A DNA stretch of 64,000 nt from Desulfofustis sp. PB-SRB1. GTDB lineage: Bacteria > Desulfobacterota > Desulfobulbia > Desulfobulbales > Desulfocapsaceae. The stretch lies in assembly GCA_016722945.1 (NCBI GenBank), contig JAEQMT010000010.1, forward strand, positions 699,765 to 763,764, given 5' to 3'. Positions within the stretch are counted from its first letter, which is position 1; every line of letters begins with the position of its first letter. Below the pieces are notes generated by a model. It had not been told where the DNA came from. It did not search any database and saw only the letters and a list, made by a program, of their open reading frames with translations. Below, in pieces: positions 17,727 to 27,353 of this stretch. The translations under genes and the position numbers were made by a program.

Positions 17727-18317
17727 ATGGAAAATCGATGCGCAGCCGTTTCACGGACAACCGCTGAAACCGATATATCAGTAGCGCTGGATTGTGACGG
17801 TGCCGGCATCCATGAGATTGCCAGCGGGGTCGGGTTTTTGGATCACATGCTGACCCTTCTTGCCGTACATGGCGGTTTTGACATCACCCTAACCTGCAAG
17901 GGCGACATCGGTGTCGATGACCATCACAGCGTCGAGGATATCGGCATCTGCCTTGGCCAGGCGTTTGGTCAAGCTCTGGGCGACAAAGGGGGAATCAGGC
18001 GCTACGGGACGAGCTACATCCCCATGGATGAGACCCTGGCTCGCACCGTGGTGGATATCTCAAACCGCCCCTTTCTGCATTTTGATGTAGCGATAGTTGA
18101 GCAGAAGGTTGGCAACTTCGATACCTGCCTTGTCAAGGAGTTTTTTCGGGCCCTCGTCCAGCACGCCGGTTTTACCGTTCATATCGATCTGCTGCATGGT
18201 GAAAATGGCCATCACATTATCGAGGCCGTTTTTAAGTCATTTGCTCACGCCCTGCGTCAGGCAATCGCCCCTCATGCCATGCAGTCCGGGGTGCTTTCCT
18301 CCAAAGGCAGCCTGTAG
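17727..18317 (+). CDS. hisB: Imidazoleglycerol-phosphate dehydratase
   Basis: A 196-residue Mn-dependent dehydratase of histidine biosynthesis. The family motifs GVGFLDHMLTLLAVHGGFD, DDHHSVEDIG and the second metal site GENGHHIIEAVFKSFAHALRQA are present (split: GENGHHIIEAVFKS). ATG 17727 gives the usual MENRxAxVSRxTxET start; upstream GTG 17715 and ATG 17721 are possible. First gene of a five-gene plus-strand run. Confidence 0.95.
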   Translation: MENRCAAVSRTTAETDISVALDCDGAGIHEIASGVGFLDHMLTLLAVHGGFDITLTCKGDIGVDDHHSVEDIGICLGQAFGQALGDKGGIRRYGTSYIPMDETLARTVVDISNRPFLHFDVAIVEQKVGNFDTCLVKEFFRALVQHAGFTVHIDLLHGENGHHIIEAVFKSFAHALRQAIAPHAMQSGVLSSKGSL

Positions 18318-18349
18318 CCGTTACTCAACCCAATCGACGCGAGGCACCT

Positions 18350-18991
18350 ATGAACCAGGTTCGCATTTTTTATCTACCCGTAGTGCTGGCCGGTATTGTA
18401 CTGCTGTTTACCGGCTGCGCGCCGAAACAGAACCTGCCCACCGACGATCAGCGGCTGGAGGCTCGTAACCGGGTGCGCTGTATTGCTGTTTTACCGGTTG
18501 AAATCGGCACCGAGGGTAAGAGCGACATGAGCTTTGAGGAGGCGGCCATCCTTCAGGATGGCGCCGCCTTTATGGGCACGCTTATCAGAGACCAGCTGGT
18601 GGGCAACAATCATGTCAGATTGCTTAGTTCCCAGCAATATACAAGCCTTTTGCCGGCCAATCTCGGCTCTGAAACGGCCCTGCTGAAAACAATCGGCGCC
18701 CAGCTGGACTGCACCGGCGTCATGCGCACCACCCTGTTTCGTTATGATCAACGTATCGGCGGATCATTTGGCGTCACCAGACCGGCCTCGGTGAGTTTTG
18801 CCATGCATCTGGTCAATATCGCCGATGGAACCACCTTGTGGCGGGCATCATTTGAAGAAACTCAGCAATCCGTCCTGGAGAACGTTCTTACCCCTTCGCG
18901 CGGTCTGCGCTGGCTGACGGTGGAGGAGTTGCTCGACATCGGAGTAACCGAAACCCTGGCGAGGTCTCCCTACTTCGAGTCAAACGGGTAA
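18350..18991 (+). CDS. Predicted lipoprotein, function unknown
   Basis: A 213-residue protein with a lipoprotein signal: a hydrophobic segment ending in LLFTGCAPK gives an acylatable Cys24. The mature part begins with a polar linker and has an AVLPVEI strand near residue 45 and an alternating pattern typical of the soluble, curli-assembly-like lipoproteins (GNA1162/LpoB-like fold; low certainty). It lies between hisB and a TtcA-like gene. No catalytic motif is visible. Confidence 0.75.
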   Translation: MNQVRIFYLPVVLAGIVLLFTGCAPKQNLPTDDQRLEARNRVRCIAVLPVEIGTEGKSDMSFEEAAILQDGAAFMGTLIRDQLVGNNHVRLLSSQQYTSLLPANLGSETALLKTIGAQLDCTGVMRTTLFRYDQRIGGSFGVTRPASVSFAMHLVNIADGTTLWRASFEETQQSVLENVLTPSRGLRWLTVEELLDIGVTETLARSPYFESNG

Positions 18992-18997
18992 GCGTGT

Positions 18998-19723
18998 ATG
19001 GCCACCCAGCGCATGTCGGATCGACTTCGCCGGAACATCGGTCGGGCATTGTCGGATTGGGATATGCTGGCCGATGGTGATCTGGTAGTTATCGGCGTAT
19101 CGGGCGGAATCGACAGCCTGGTAAATGCGTGGGCGCTGAACCGGTGGCGGGAAAAGGCGCCGATACACTACGATCTGTGCCCGGTTTTCGTCGATATCAT
19201 GAGTGAGTATGATGCCGGCTATGTGGCGCGGCTCACCGACATACTCAGCAGCCTGGGCCTGCCCTTGGAGGTGATTCCAGGTATATCGCGGAGCCCGGAA
19301 ACCGGCGATAATTGCTACACCTGCGCCCGCAACCGGCGCACCCAGCTGTTTCAATTCGCCCGGATGCGCGGCGCTACCAAGCTATCGTTTGGTCATCACC
19401 AGGATGACATCATCGAAACCTTTTTTTTAAACGCCCTGTATAGCGGCAATATCTCCACCATGCGACCCCGGCAGGATTTATTTGGTGGAACCTTATCAAT
19501 AATCAGGCCGTTGTCTTATCTTAGTAAAGAAGAGATCGACGAGCTTGCCGTCCATATTGGCATTAGTCCGATGGAGAGTATCTGCCCGGCCCAAGGCGAT
19601 ACCTGCCGCAAGAAGGTGCGCTCAATCCTGGCGCATATCTACCAGCAATTACCTCATGCCAGGCGGTCGCTGTTCAATGCCCTGGGCAATGTCCGCACCG
19701 ACTATTTGCTGATAAGAGATTAA
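18998..19723 (+). CDS. TtcA/TilS-like PP-loop tRNA-modifying protein
   Basis: A 241-residue PP-loop ATP pyrophosphatase. SGGIDS (about residues 35-40) binds ATP; CYTCARNRR (about 107-115) is the CxxC of the TtcA family, followed by LSFGHHQDDIIETFFLN; a third cysteine pair lies in CPAQGDTCRKK. These point to an Fe-S-dependent tRNA thiolase like TtcA (2-thiocytidine-32). It is shorter than E. coli TtcA and the distal cysteine motif differs, so the exact tRNA target is uncertain. Confidence 0.82.
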   Translation: MATQRMSDRLRRNIGRALSDWDMLADGDLVVIGVSGGIDSLVNAWALNRWREKAPIHYDLCPVFVDIMSEYDAGYVARLTDILSSLGLPLEVIPGISRSPETGDNCYTCARNRRTQLFQFARMRGATKLSFGHHQDDIIETFFLNALYSGNISTMRPRQDLFGGTLSIIRPLSYLSKEEIDELAVHIGISPMESICPAQGDTCRKKVRSILAHIYQQLPHARRSLFNALGNVRTDYLLIRD

Positions 19724-19754
19724 GAACATCACGTAACACAAGAGACAAAGGGAT

Positions 19755-21131
19755 ATGGAAAGAGAGCTGATTAAAAACCTGCTCGCCCGCCAGCCGGTGG
19801 GGGAACAGGTCACGGTGGCCGGTTGGGTGAAAACCAGACGCGATGCGAGCGGTTTTTCCTTTCTCGAAATAGGCGACGGTTCCAGCGTCCGGGGGTTGCA
19901 GGTGATTGCCGAGAGCACCTTGGCCAACTATCAGGATGAAATCAAGAAAATGAGTACCGGCTGCAGTGTCATCGTTAACGGCGAGCTGCGCGAATCGCCG
20001 GCCAAGGGGCAGTCGGTGGAACTGCTGGCGAACCGGATCGAGCTGGTGGGATGGGCCGACCCGGCCCACTATCCGCTGCAGAAAAAGCGCCACAGTTTTG
20101 AGTTTTTGCGCGAGATCACCCATCTGCGGCCGCGCACCAATGCCTTGGCGGCGGTGGCCCGGGTCCGTTCGCATCTAAGCATGGCGGTCCATCGCTTCTT
20201 CCAGGAGCGTCAATTCACCTTTATCCATACCCCCATCATCACCACCAGTGACTGCGAGGGCGCCGGTGAGCTCTTTCAGGTGATAACCGAACAGTCGGCG
20301 CAGACCGCGCCACGGGAGCAGGCACGCGATTTCTTCGGCAGACCGGCCGGTCTTACCGTCAGCGGTCAGTTGCAGGCCGAGGTGTATGCCTCGGCGCTGG
20401 GATCGGTATACACCTTCGGCCCCACCTTCCGCGCCGAAAATTCCAACACCAGCCGTCATCTTGCCGAATTCTGGATGCTGGAACCGGAAATGGCATTCTG
20501 TGACCTGGCGTGTGCCGTCGAGCTTGCCCGTGAACTGCTGGTTTTTCTCATTGAATCGAACCTGGAGACCTGCGGCGAGGATCTTGAGCTGTTTGACCGG
20601 TTCGTGGAAAAAGGGCTGCTGGCCAAACTGGGTAAACTGGCGTCAGCCGACTTTGTCCGGATCACCTACACCGAGGCCATCGAGGAGCTTGCCAAAAGTG
20701 GGCGTTCCTTTGAGTTCCCCCATGAATGGGGGATGGATCTGCAGTCGGAGCATGAGCGCTTTCTCGTGGAAGAGGTGTTTCAGGCACCACTCATCGTTAC
20801 CGACTACCCCGCCACCCTCAAGCCGTTTTACATGCGGCTCAACGATGACGGGGTGACGGTGGCGGCAATGGATGTGCTGATCGGCGGTATTGGTGAAATT
20901 ATCGGCGGCAGTCAGCGTGAAGAGAGATATGAGGTTCTGCTGCAACGCATGGAGCAGGGCGGCATCGATATTGAGTCGCTCCAGTGGTATCTCGATTTAC
21001 GCCGTTACGGCACCGTGCCCCATGCCGGATTCGGTCTTGGCTTTGAGCGTCTGATGCAGTGCGTCACCGGTATGGCTAATATCCGCGAGGTTATCGGATT
21101 TCCGCGGGCGCCGGGCTTTGCCCCGTGTTAG
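19755..21131 (+). CDS. asnS: Asparagine--tRNA ligase
   Basis: A 458-residue class IIb aminoacyl-tRNA synthetase. An N-terminal OB-fold anticodon-binding domain ([21 protein letters not shown]) precedes the catalytic domain: motif 2 [27 protein letters not shown] (seen as [15 protein letters not shown]) and motif 3 GFGLGFERL. Asparagine rather than aspartate specificity is suggested by the [15 protein letters not shown] block. Start at ATG 19755 after AAAGGGAT. Confidence 0.95.
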   Translation: MERELIKNLLARQPVGEQVTVAGWVKTRRDASGFSFLEIGDGSSVRGLQVIAESTLANYQDEIKKMSTGCSVIVNGELRESPAKGQSVELLANRIELVGWADPAHYPLQKKRHSFEFLREITHLRPRTNALAAVARVRSHLSMAVHRFFQERQFTFIHTPIITTSDCEGAGELFQVITEQSAQTAPREQARDFFGRPAGLTVSGQLQAEVYASALGSVYTFGPTFRAENSNTSRHLAEFWMLEPEMAFCDLACAVELARELLVFLIESNLETCGEDLELFDRFVEKGLLAKLGKLASADFVRITYTEAIEELAKSGRSFEFPHEWGMDLQSEHERFLVEEVFQAPLIVTDYPATLKPFYMRLNDDGVTVAAMDVLIGGIGEIIGGSQREERYEVLLQRMEQGGIDIESLQWYLDLRRYGTVPHAGFGLGFERLMQCVTGMANIREVIGFPRAPGFAPC

Positions 21132-21165
21132 CGCAAAGCCGCTCCCCGATCATCTGGAGGTGACC

Positions 21166-21846
21166 ATGAGCCGGGGGGAAGAGGTGCGCCGCATGTTCGA
21201 CGCCATCGCCTGGCGCTACGATCTGATGAACCGGCTCATGACTCTTGGCCAGGACCAGCGCTGGCGGCGTTTTGTGGTCAAGCAGAGCGGTCTGGAAGAT
21301 CATGGCGCGATGCTCGATCTGGCCTGCGGCACCGGTGATATCACAGCCGCCGCCCACCATTCCCATCCCCATTGCACAATTGTCGGTGCCGATTTTTCAC
21401 CGATTATGCTGCATGTGGCGAAAAAGCGCTTTTCTCATCTGCCGATTCATTGGCAGATGGCCGATGCCTATCAATTGCCGTTTCGTTCCGGCTCACTCAG
21501 CGCGGTCACCTTCGGGTACCTGATGCGCAACGTCGATGAACCGGTAGCAGTCTTACGCGAGGTGCACCGGGTTCTGGCGCCGGGTGGCCGGGTCGTGTGT
21601 CTGGATACAACGCCGCCCCGCGGCCTCATGCGGCCGCTGACCAATTTCCATTTTCGGGTAATCATCCCGCTGCTTGGCAGACTGGTGGCCGGTGATCATG
21701 GCGCCTATCAGTACCTCACCGGCTCAACCATGGGTTTTTACGAGGCCGATCAGCTGGCCGGACTTTTCACCGAGGCCGGGTTCAGCGTGGTGGGATTCAG
21801 AAAATTCATGCTCGGCACCATCGCCGTGCATTGGGGCAGCAGGTAG
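21166..21846 (+). CDS. menG: Demethylmenaquinone methyltransferase (UbiE/MenG)
   Basis: A 226-residue SAM methyltransferase that completes menaquinone. Motifs: FDAIAWRYDLMNRLMTLGQDQRWR, the SAM loop LDLACGTGDIT, and RNVDEPVAVLREVHRVLAPGGR. The frame opens at 21118 inside asnS, but GGAGGTGACC immediately before ATG 21166 fixes the start. It is the last gene of the hisB run and fits a menaquinone-based chain with complex I and NrfA. Confidence 0.93.
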   Translation: MSRGEEVRRMFDAIAWRYDLMNRLMTLGQDQRWRRFVVKQSGLEDHGAMLDLACGTGDITAAAHHSHPHCTIVGADFSPIMLHVAKKRFSHLPIHWQMADAYQLPFRSGSLSAVTFGYLMRNVDEPVAVLREVHRVLAPGGRVVCLDTTPPRGLMRPLTNFHFRVIIPLLGRLVAGDHGAYQYLTGSTMGFYEADQLAGLFTEAGFSVVGFRKFMLGTIAVHWGSR

Positions 21847-21887
21847 GATAGCTCCACCAGCCCAGCAAAATTCCCTCTATAGCGCAT

Positions 21888-23324
21888 CTATAGTGCATAA
21901 GAGTTGATCACCAGCATTTTTTCGATTTGCATGTCGCGGATCGTGTGGGGGATGCCGCCGGTGCCGTAACCCGAGTCCTGCAGCCCGGCAAAGGGCATCC
22001 AGTCCACCCTGAATGCGGTATGATCGTTGACCATGACGGCGGAACCGTTGAGCCGTCGATAGACATGCATGGCAATATCGATGTTTTTGGTAAATAGTGC
22101 CGCCTGAAACGATACCGGCAACCTGTTGGCGCGGTGGATGGCCTCGTCAAGCTCGTCGTATTCATAGATGCAGACCACCGGCCCGAATACCTCCCGGGTG
22201 CTTACCCGGACATCATCAGGGGGATTGAAGAGTACCGTACAACTATAGCAGTTGTTTGCTTTTTTCTCGCCGCCGCAGAGAACCTCGGCGCCGCTCCGTT
22301 CGGCCTCCCGAACCCACTCCTCAACCCGGTCGACCTCATTGACATCGATGAGCGGGCCGACGTCGGTGTCGGCCAGAAGCGGGTCACCCACCTTCAGCTT
22401 TGTTGCCGCCTCCGCCAAACGCTCGGCAAAGAGGCGAGCGGAGCCGCGCTGCACGTAAACCCGCTGCACCGATACGCAGACCTGACCGGCATGATAAAAT
22501 CCCCCCTTGAGAATTTTCGGCAGGGTTACATCCATATCGGCGTCAGGGGCGAGGATGACCGGCGCTACACCGCCATGCTCAAGGGCGCACCTGGTACCCG
22601 GTTCGAGCCGTGAGCGCAGCAGCCAGCCCACCCGTGAGCTGCCGATAAAAGATAAAAATCCGATCCGTGTGTTGGTGGCAAGGTAGGTTGCCAACTGCCG
22701 GTCACTGATGACCAGGGCCTGGCACCACTCCTCCGGCAGACCGGCACGATGCAGAATTTCCACAAAATTGAAACACGAAATAGGGGTCTTACCGGCCGGC
22801 TTGACGATGGCCGGACAACCGGCCGCCACCGCCGGCGCCACCTGGTGGACGATGAGATTGAGGGGATGATTAAAGGCGCTGACCGCGGCCACCGGCCCGA
22901 TTGGCTCCAGAGTGGTAAAGGCGAGCCGGTGCGCGGAAGATTCGTTGATACCCATGGGAATCACCGATCCCGCCGTGGTGCGCATGGTCTCCACACAGAG
23001 GCGGACACCGTCGATGGCGCGGTTTACCTCGATCCGGGAATCCTGCAGCGGCTTGCCGCCTTCACGTACGGCATCGGTTACCAGCCGATCAAATTCATCG
23101 CGCATGATGATAGCTGTTTTCTCAAGAATCGCCAGACGCTCAGGCAGCGGCAGCCAGCGGTGACGGTCGCGAAAGAGTTCGTCGGCAATGGCCAGGGCCT
23201 GCTCTACCGCTGCTTCGTTGGCGAGATCGGCAATGCCGATGGTGGAGAAATCATAGGGTGAGGCGATTTCAAGTGCTTCACCGCTGTCTTGGGCGCCGGG
23301 AACAAGGTTGTGCAAATGTCTCAT
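21888..23324 (-). CDS. Aldehyde dehydrogenase (NAD(P)-dependent)
   Basis: A 478-residue ALDH-superfamily enzyme. It has the cofactor loop VSAFNHPLNL, the catalytic glutamate in LEHGGVAPV (about residue 240) and the nucleophilic cysteine in GQVCVSVQRVYV (about residue 275), then EVFGPVVCIYEY. The length is standard. It is cotranscribed with the ThDP enzyme 14 bp upstream. The substrate is not deducible; the pairing suggests an aldehyde from 2-oxoacid or acetolactate chemistry. Confidence 0.92.
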   Translation of the reverse strand: MRHLHNLVPGAQDSGEALEIASPYDFSTIGIADLANEAAVEQALAIADELFRDRHRWLPLPERLAILEKTAIIMRDEFDRLVTDAVREGGKPLQDSRIEVNRAIDGVRLCVETMRTTAGSVIPMGINESSAHRLAFTTLEPIGPVAAVSAFNHPLNLIVHQVAPAVAAGCPAIVKPAGKTPISCFNFVEILHRAGLPEEWCQALVISDRQLATYLATNTRIGFLSFIGSSRVGWLLRSRLEPGTRCALEHGGVAPVILAPDADMDVTLPKILKGGFYHAGQVCVSVQRVYVQRGSARLFAERLAEAATKLKVGDPLLADTDVGPLIDVNEVDRVEEWVREAERSGAEVLCGGEKKANNCYSCTVLFNPPDDVRVSTREVFGPVVCIYEYDELDEAIHRANRLPVSFQAALFTKNIDIAMHVYRRLNGSAVMVNDHTAFRVDWMPFAGLQDSGYGTGGIPHTIRDMQIEKMLVINSYAL

Positions 23325-23338
23325 GGTATGCTCCGCCT

Positions 23339-24979
23339 CTAAAGGAATTTACTGATCTGCTTGATCTCGTAATTGAGGATGCGGTCGTTGTCCGAGTAGT
23401 CGATGGGTATCTCAATCAGGTGCACGCCTTTTTCAGCGCGACACGATTCAATCAGCGGCGCCAGCTCAGCAGCCGCCGTCAGCCGGTGGCCATGGGCGCC
23501 GTAGCTCTGGGCATAGGCGACAAAATCGGGGTTGTTGAAATCGAGACCGAAATCATCAAATCCCATATGGGTCTGTTTCCACTTAATCATCCCGTACCCT
23601 CGGTCGCACAATACCAGAACGATGAGATCAAGGCCAAGGCGAACGGCAGTTTCCATCTCCTGGGAGTTCATCATGAAGCCGCCGTCCCCGCAGATTGCCA
23701 GAATTTCCCGTTCCGGATAGACGATGCGGGCGGCAATGGCGGAGGGCAAACCGGCTCCCATGGATGCCAGGGCATTGTCGAGCAGTACCGTGTTTGGCTG
23801 GTAGGCCGGGTAGTTGCGGGCAAACCAGATCTTATACATGCCGTTATCCAGGGCGATAATACCGTCGTCGGGCATGACCGCGCGGATGTCATGCACCAGA
23901 CGTTGGGGATATACGGGAAATCTCTCGTCATCGATACCGTGCCGGCAATGATTGACCAGGGCCTGGCGGATTTCCCGGAAGTAACTGAAATTCCAATGTG
24001 GCTGCGGGGTTATGGCTTCGCTGAGCTGATATACGGAGTTGGCGATATCGCCGATAACCTCCAGCTGCGGATAATAGACCGGGTCTACAGCGGCGCTCTG
24101 GTAATTGACATGGATGACCTTGAATCCGCCCTGCTGCATGAAAAACGGTGGTTTCTCAACCACATCGTGACCGACATTGATAATCAGGTCGGTATGGCTG
24201 ATGGCCCGATGGACGAAGTCGCCGGCTGACAGGGCCGCGTTTCCCAGAAAAAGAGGGTGACGTTCATCGATGACCCCTTTGCCCATCTGGGTGCTGAAAA
24301 ATGGTATACCCAGTTTGTCGACAAACTGGTGCAGCATACGGCTGGAGAATTTGCGATTGGCGCCGGCGCCCAGAAGCAGCAGGGGACGCTTTGCCTGCTC
24401 GATCATCGCAACGGCCAGCTCTATTGCCTTGGATTCGGCCAGCGGCCGGCGGACTACCGATTTTTCAATGATTTCGGCATCGGACAGTTCCCCGGCGATA
24501 TCTTCTGGAAGCTCGATATGGGCGACCCCGGGCCGTTCTTCCTGGGCCAGCCGAAAAGCTTCGCGAATCCGGGTGGGAATATTCTCGGCACTGGCGATCT
24601 GTTTGGTGTATTTGGAAATGGGGTGCATCATGTCGACCATGTCGACGATCTGAAAATGCCCCTGTTTGCTCGTTTTGATGGGTTTCTGCCCGGTAATCAT
24701 GAACATCGGCATGGCGCCCAGTTGCCCGTAAGCGGCCGCCGTGATCAGATTGGTGGCGCCCGGGCCAAGGGTGGCCAGACAGACCCCGGCCTTGCCGGTG
24801 AGCCGGCCGTAGGTGGCGGCCATGAAACCGGCGGCCTGCTCGTGCCGGGTGACGATAAGCTGGATGGATGAATGTTTGATGGAGTTGAGCAGGTCGAGGT
24901 TCTCCTCACCGGGAATGCCGAAGATGTAATGGACTCCTTCGGCCTCCAGGCACTTGACGAACAGATCAGATGCCTTCAT
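23339..24979 (-). CDS. ThDP-dependent acetolactate synthase-like enzyme (catabolic AlsS type)
   Basis: A 546-residue three-domain ThDP enzyme. The N-terminus has GIPGEENLDLL and the catalytic glutamate in VTRHEQAAGFMA (about residue 47). The ThDP/Mg site is GDGGFMMNSQEMETAVRL, and the C-terminus IPIDYSDN matches catabolic ALS. No separate small subunit is nearby. Operon with OsmC upstream (41 bp) and ALDH downstream. Another ThDP carboligase or decarboxylase activity is possible. Confidence 0.85.
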   Translation of the reverse strand: MKASDLFVKCLEAEGVHYIFGIPGEENLDLLNSIKHSSIQLIVTRHEQAAGFMAATYGRLTGKAGVCLATLGPGATNLITAAAYGQLGAMPMFMITGQKPIKTSKQGHFQIVDMVDMMHPISKYTKQIASAENIPTRIREAFRLAQEERPGVAHIELPEDIAGELSDAEIIEKSVVRRPLAESKAIELAVAMIEQAKRPLLLLGAGANRKFSSRMLHQFVDKLGIPFFSTQMGKGVIDERHPLFLGNAALSAGDFVHRAISHTDLIINVGHDVVEKPPFFMQQGGFKVIHVNYQSAAVDPVYYPQLEVIGDIANSVYQLSEAITPQPHWNFSYFREIRQALVNHCRHGIDDERFPVYPQRLVHDIRAVMPDDGIIALDNGMYKIWFARNYPAYQPNTVLLDNALASMGAGLPSAIAARIVYPEREILAICGDGGFMMNSQEMETAVRLGLDLIVLVLCDRGYGMIKWKQTHMGFDDFGLDFNNPDFVAYAQSYGAHGHRLTAAAELAPLIESCRAEKGVHLIEIPIDYSDNDRILNYEIKQISKFL

Positions 24980-25020
24980 AACGTGATGTTTTATATTGTT
25001 AGGTTGTGGTGGGTAATTCC

Positions 25021-25461
25021 TTAAGCACCAATCATATTCAGCTGGCTGTCTATGATGCGAACTTCATAGCTGATGGCAACCGCCTTTTTCAACATGGCGT
25101 TGACCGGGCAGTAGGTTTCCTGGGAAAGCTGCACCGCCCGCTCCAGCTTCTTGGGGTCAAGTTCGTGGCCGGTAAACCGGTAGATGAGGTGAAGGGCGGT
25201 GTAGACACGCGGATGCTCTTCGCTTTCCTGCGTTTCTATGTCGATGGTAAACTCATCCACGGAGACCTTCATCTTTTTCAGGATGGAGATAACGTCGAGG
25301 CCGGTGCAGCCCGACAAGGCGGCAATCAGCAGAGACTTCGGCCCGGGTGCCGCGCCCGTGCCGCCATGATCCATCGTGGCCTCGGTGCGCACCGCATGGG
25401 AGCCGAGCTGAGTGATGAAGGACATATCCTGCTGCCAGGTCGTGGTAAAGCGCTCTTTCAT
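25021..25461 (-). CDS. OsmC/Ohr-family protein
   Basis: A 146-residue protein of the OsmC family (thiol-dependent peroxide reductase fold). Both characteristic cysteines are present: SGCTGLDVISIL and ETYCPVNAML. The ORF extends to 25500, but ATG 25461 (MKERFTTTW), after a GGGGACCACACC leader, gives the usual N-terminus. It heads the minus-strand run with the ALS-like and ALDH genes, which may link it to reactive aldehyde or peroxide detoxification. Confidence 0.88.
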   Translation of the reverse strand: MKERFTTTWQQDMSFITQLGSHAVRTEATMDHGGTGAAPGPKSLLIAALSGCTGLDVISILKKMKVSVDEFTIDIETQESEEHPRVYTALHLIYRFTGHELDPKKLERAVQLSQETYCPVNAMLKKAVAISYEVRIIDSQLNMIGA

Positions 25462-25622
25462 GGTGTGGTCCCCTCTATTCTTGTGCGGATATTGTGCCAA
25501 TGCGAGTTAATGCTTCATACAGTAGTAATTTTAATCGCCGATGAAAGGAAAATCAGGTATTGATGAGATGTGGCTCATCTCGCGCAATCCATCGAAAAAC
25601 AAACCAGTAGTAAGATAATTTT

Positions 25623-26714
25623 ATGTTAGAAAAAGTTTCTCAGGACAGAACCTTTATCGTCTGGCTGACCCTGGCTCTGCTGGCGGCGGCGTTTTATATG
25701 TTCCGCCCCTACATTAATTTTATACTGGTGGCGGCCGTATTGGCCCTTGCCACCAGTCATGCCCACCTGGCATTGACCGCATTGTGTGAAAAAGTTCTCC
25801 GCCCCGCCTTTGTCGGCGTCAACGCCACCTGGTTTTCCGCTTTGATTTTAAGCGCCTTATTTCTGCTGCTGATCTTTTTCCCGCTCATCTACTTTGTCGC
25901 CACCAGTTATAACCAGGTGATGAGTCTTGATCTGGACGAGCTCGGGCAGACGCTTGCGCTCTTTATCGATAAGGCAACGGCGCTGGTGGATGAAATTCCC
26001 CTGCTTAAAGAGCCGCTTAGTCAGCTTAAAGAGCAGGGACTCGCCTTTGCCAGAGGGCCGATGATCGGCACACTGGTCAACCAGTCAGCCAGTGTGCTTG
26101 CCGGCATCGGCGGCCTGATAATGCAGATCATCTGGATACTCGTATTTTATCTGCTGTTTAACGGCTACAGCCGGCAGATTCTCGGGTTTGTTTCGGCACT
26201 CAATCCCATGAGCAGCGAGCATGAAGGGTATCTGTTGCGGGAATGCACCGGCACCGTGGCGGTGGTGCTCTACGGTACCTTGTTCAATATGGTGGCCCAG
26301 GGCCTTGCCTTCGGTCTCCTGATGAGTTTTTTCCCGGGCTACAATAGCGTGTATCTGGGTGTTCTGGCCGGTTTCTGTTCGGTGATCCCGATTGTCGGCG
26401 CCGCCCTGGTCTATGTTCCCGTGGTTATCATGGAACTTCTTGCCGGGGCTTGGGGCAACGCCCTGATCATCGTGGTGTTTGCCTGGGTGGTGATGGGATT
26501 TATCATCGATAACGTACTGCGGATGATTTTTATCGGCACTCTGAAGCGTATGTTCGGGTTCGAGTATCGGATGAACGAGATACTGATCATGCTCGCCATC
26601 CTGGCCGGCCTGGCCACGTTCGGGTTCTGGGGGCTGATCATCGGCCCGTCGATTCTCGCCCTTGCCCTGGCGGCGGCAAACCTCTACAGCTCAGGACTGG
26701 TTAAGGAAAACTGA
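25623..26714 (+). CDS. AI-2E family (PerM-type) membrane transporter
   Basis: A 363-residue polytopic protein. Early hydrophobic pairs, a central amphipathic segment (residues ~100-150), and the family signatures LFNMVAQGLAFGLLM, FCSVIPIVGAALVYVPV and GFWGLIIGPSILALA place it in the PF01594 permease family. The substrate is unknown; members have been linked to autoinducer-2 export or Na+/H+ exchange. It converges with LysE, 3 bp apart. Confidence 0.88.
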   Translation: MLEKVSQDRTFIVWLTLALLAAAFYMFRPYINFILVAAVLALATSHAHLALTALCEKVLRPAFVGVNATWFSALILSALFLLLIFFPLIYFVATSYNQVMSLDLDELGQTLALFIDKATALVDEIPLLKEPLSQLKEQGLAFARGPMIGTLVNQSASVLAGIGGLIMQIIWILVFYLLFNGYSRQILGFVSALNPMSSEHEGYLLRECTGTVAVVLYGTLFNMVAQGLAFGLLMSFFPGYNSVYLGVLAGFCSVIPIVGAALVYVPVVIMELLAGAWGNALIIVVFAWVVMGFIIDNVLRMIFIGTLKRMFGFEYRMNEILIMLAILAGLATFGFWGLIIGPSILALALAAANLYSSGLVKEN

Positions 26715-26717
26715 CAG

Positions 26718-27350
26718 CTATAAACCGGTAATACCGCTGTAGAAGAAATAGACGGAAAACAGCACGAGAAAGCCGCCGCAAAAACCGATCAGCCCACGAT
26801 ACATGCGATCGCTCATAAAGTGGGTGCCTTTTGCCACTCCGTACGATACCAGGCTGTACCAGGCAAGATCGGCGAAGATATGGCCGACGAAAAAGGCGAT
26901 GACGCCGGCTATGCCGAATTGCATGGCGTACATGATGTAGCCAAGCCCGATGGTGGCCCACCAGATGAGCCAATAGGGGTTGGCCACACTCATGACGATG
27001 CCGGTGAGAACCAGATTGGATGAGCCTCGCTGTTCACCAGTGTTGTGCAGGGTGAGGGAGGGCAGATTTTTCAGCATCATTATTCCCATCCCCAGCAATA
27101 TCGCGCCGCCGACAATGGATACCGCCACAAAAACGCCGCCACGGCTCAGAAACGGGGCCAGGCCCGCCAGTAGCAGGCCGATCAGGAAAAGCTCCAGAAT
27201 GCCATGACCCAGCATCATCAGCGGACCGGCCCACGGACCCCGGCGGGTACTCTCGGTGATGGTGATGGTCAGCACCGGACCGGGCATCAGGGCGCCGGAA
27301 AGTGCGATTACGAATGAAGACGTGAAAATAGCGGCCAGTGTTGCCGTCAT
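26718..27350 (-). CDS. LysE/RhtB-family exporter
   Basis: A 210-residue, roughly six-helix membrane protein. The N-terminal SGALMPGPVLTITI motif and the NPYWLIWWATIG segment are typical of LysE-type translocators for amino acids or related small molecules. It starts 3 bp after the metallo-beta-lactamase-fold gene and is the last gene of the AOR run. Confidence 0.87.
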   Translation of the reverse strand: MTATLAAIFTSSFVIALSGALMPGPVLTITITESTRRGPWAGPLMMLGHGILELFLIGLLLAGLAPFLSRGGVFVAVSIVGGAILLGMGIMMLKNLPSLTLHNTGEQRGSSNLVLTGIVMSVANPYWLIWWATIGLGYIMYAMQFGIAGVIAFFVGHIFADLAWYSLVSYGVAKGTHFMSDRMYRGLIGFCGGFLVLFSVYFFYSGITGL

Positions 27351-27353
27351 CGC

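Noticed and set aside
24257-24871. 204-codon glycine-rich frame antisense to the ALS-like gene
   Set aside because: Low-complexity shadow of a clearly coding ThDP enzyme.
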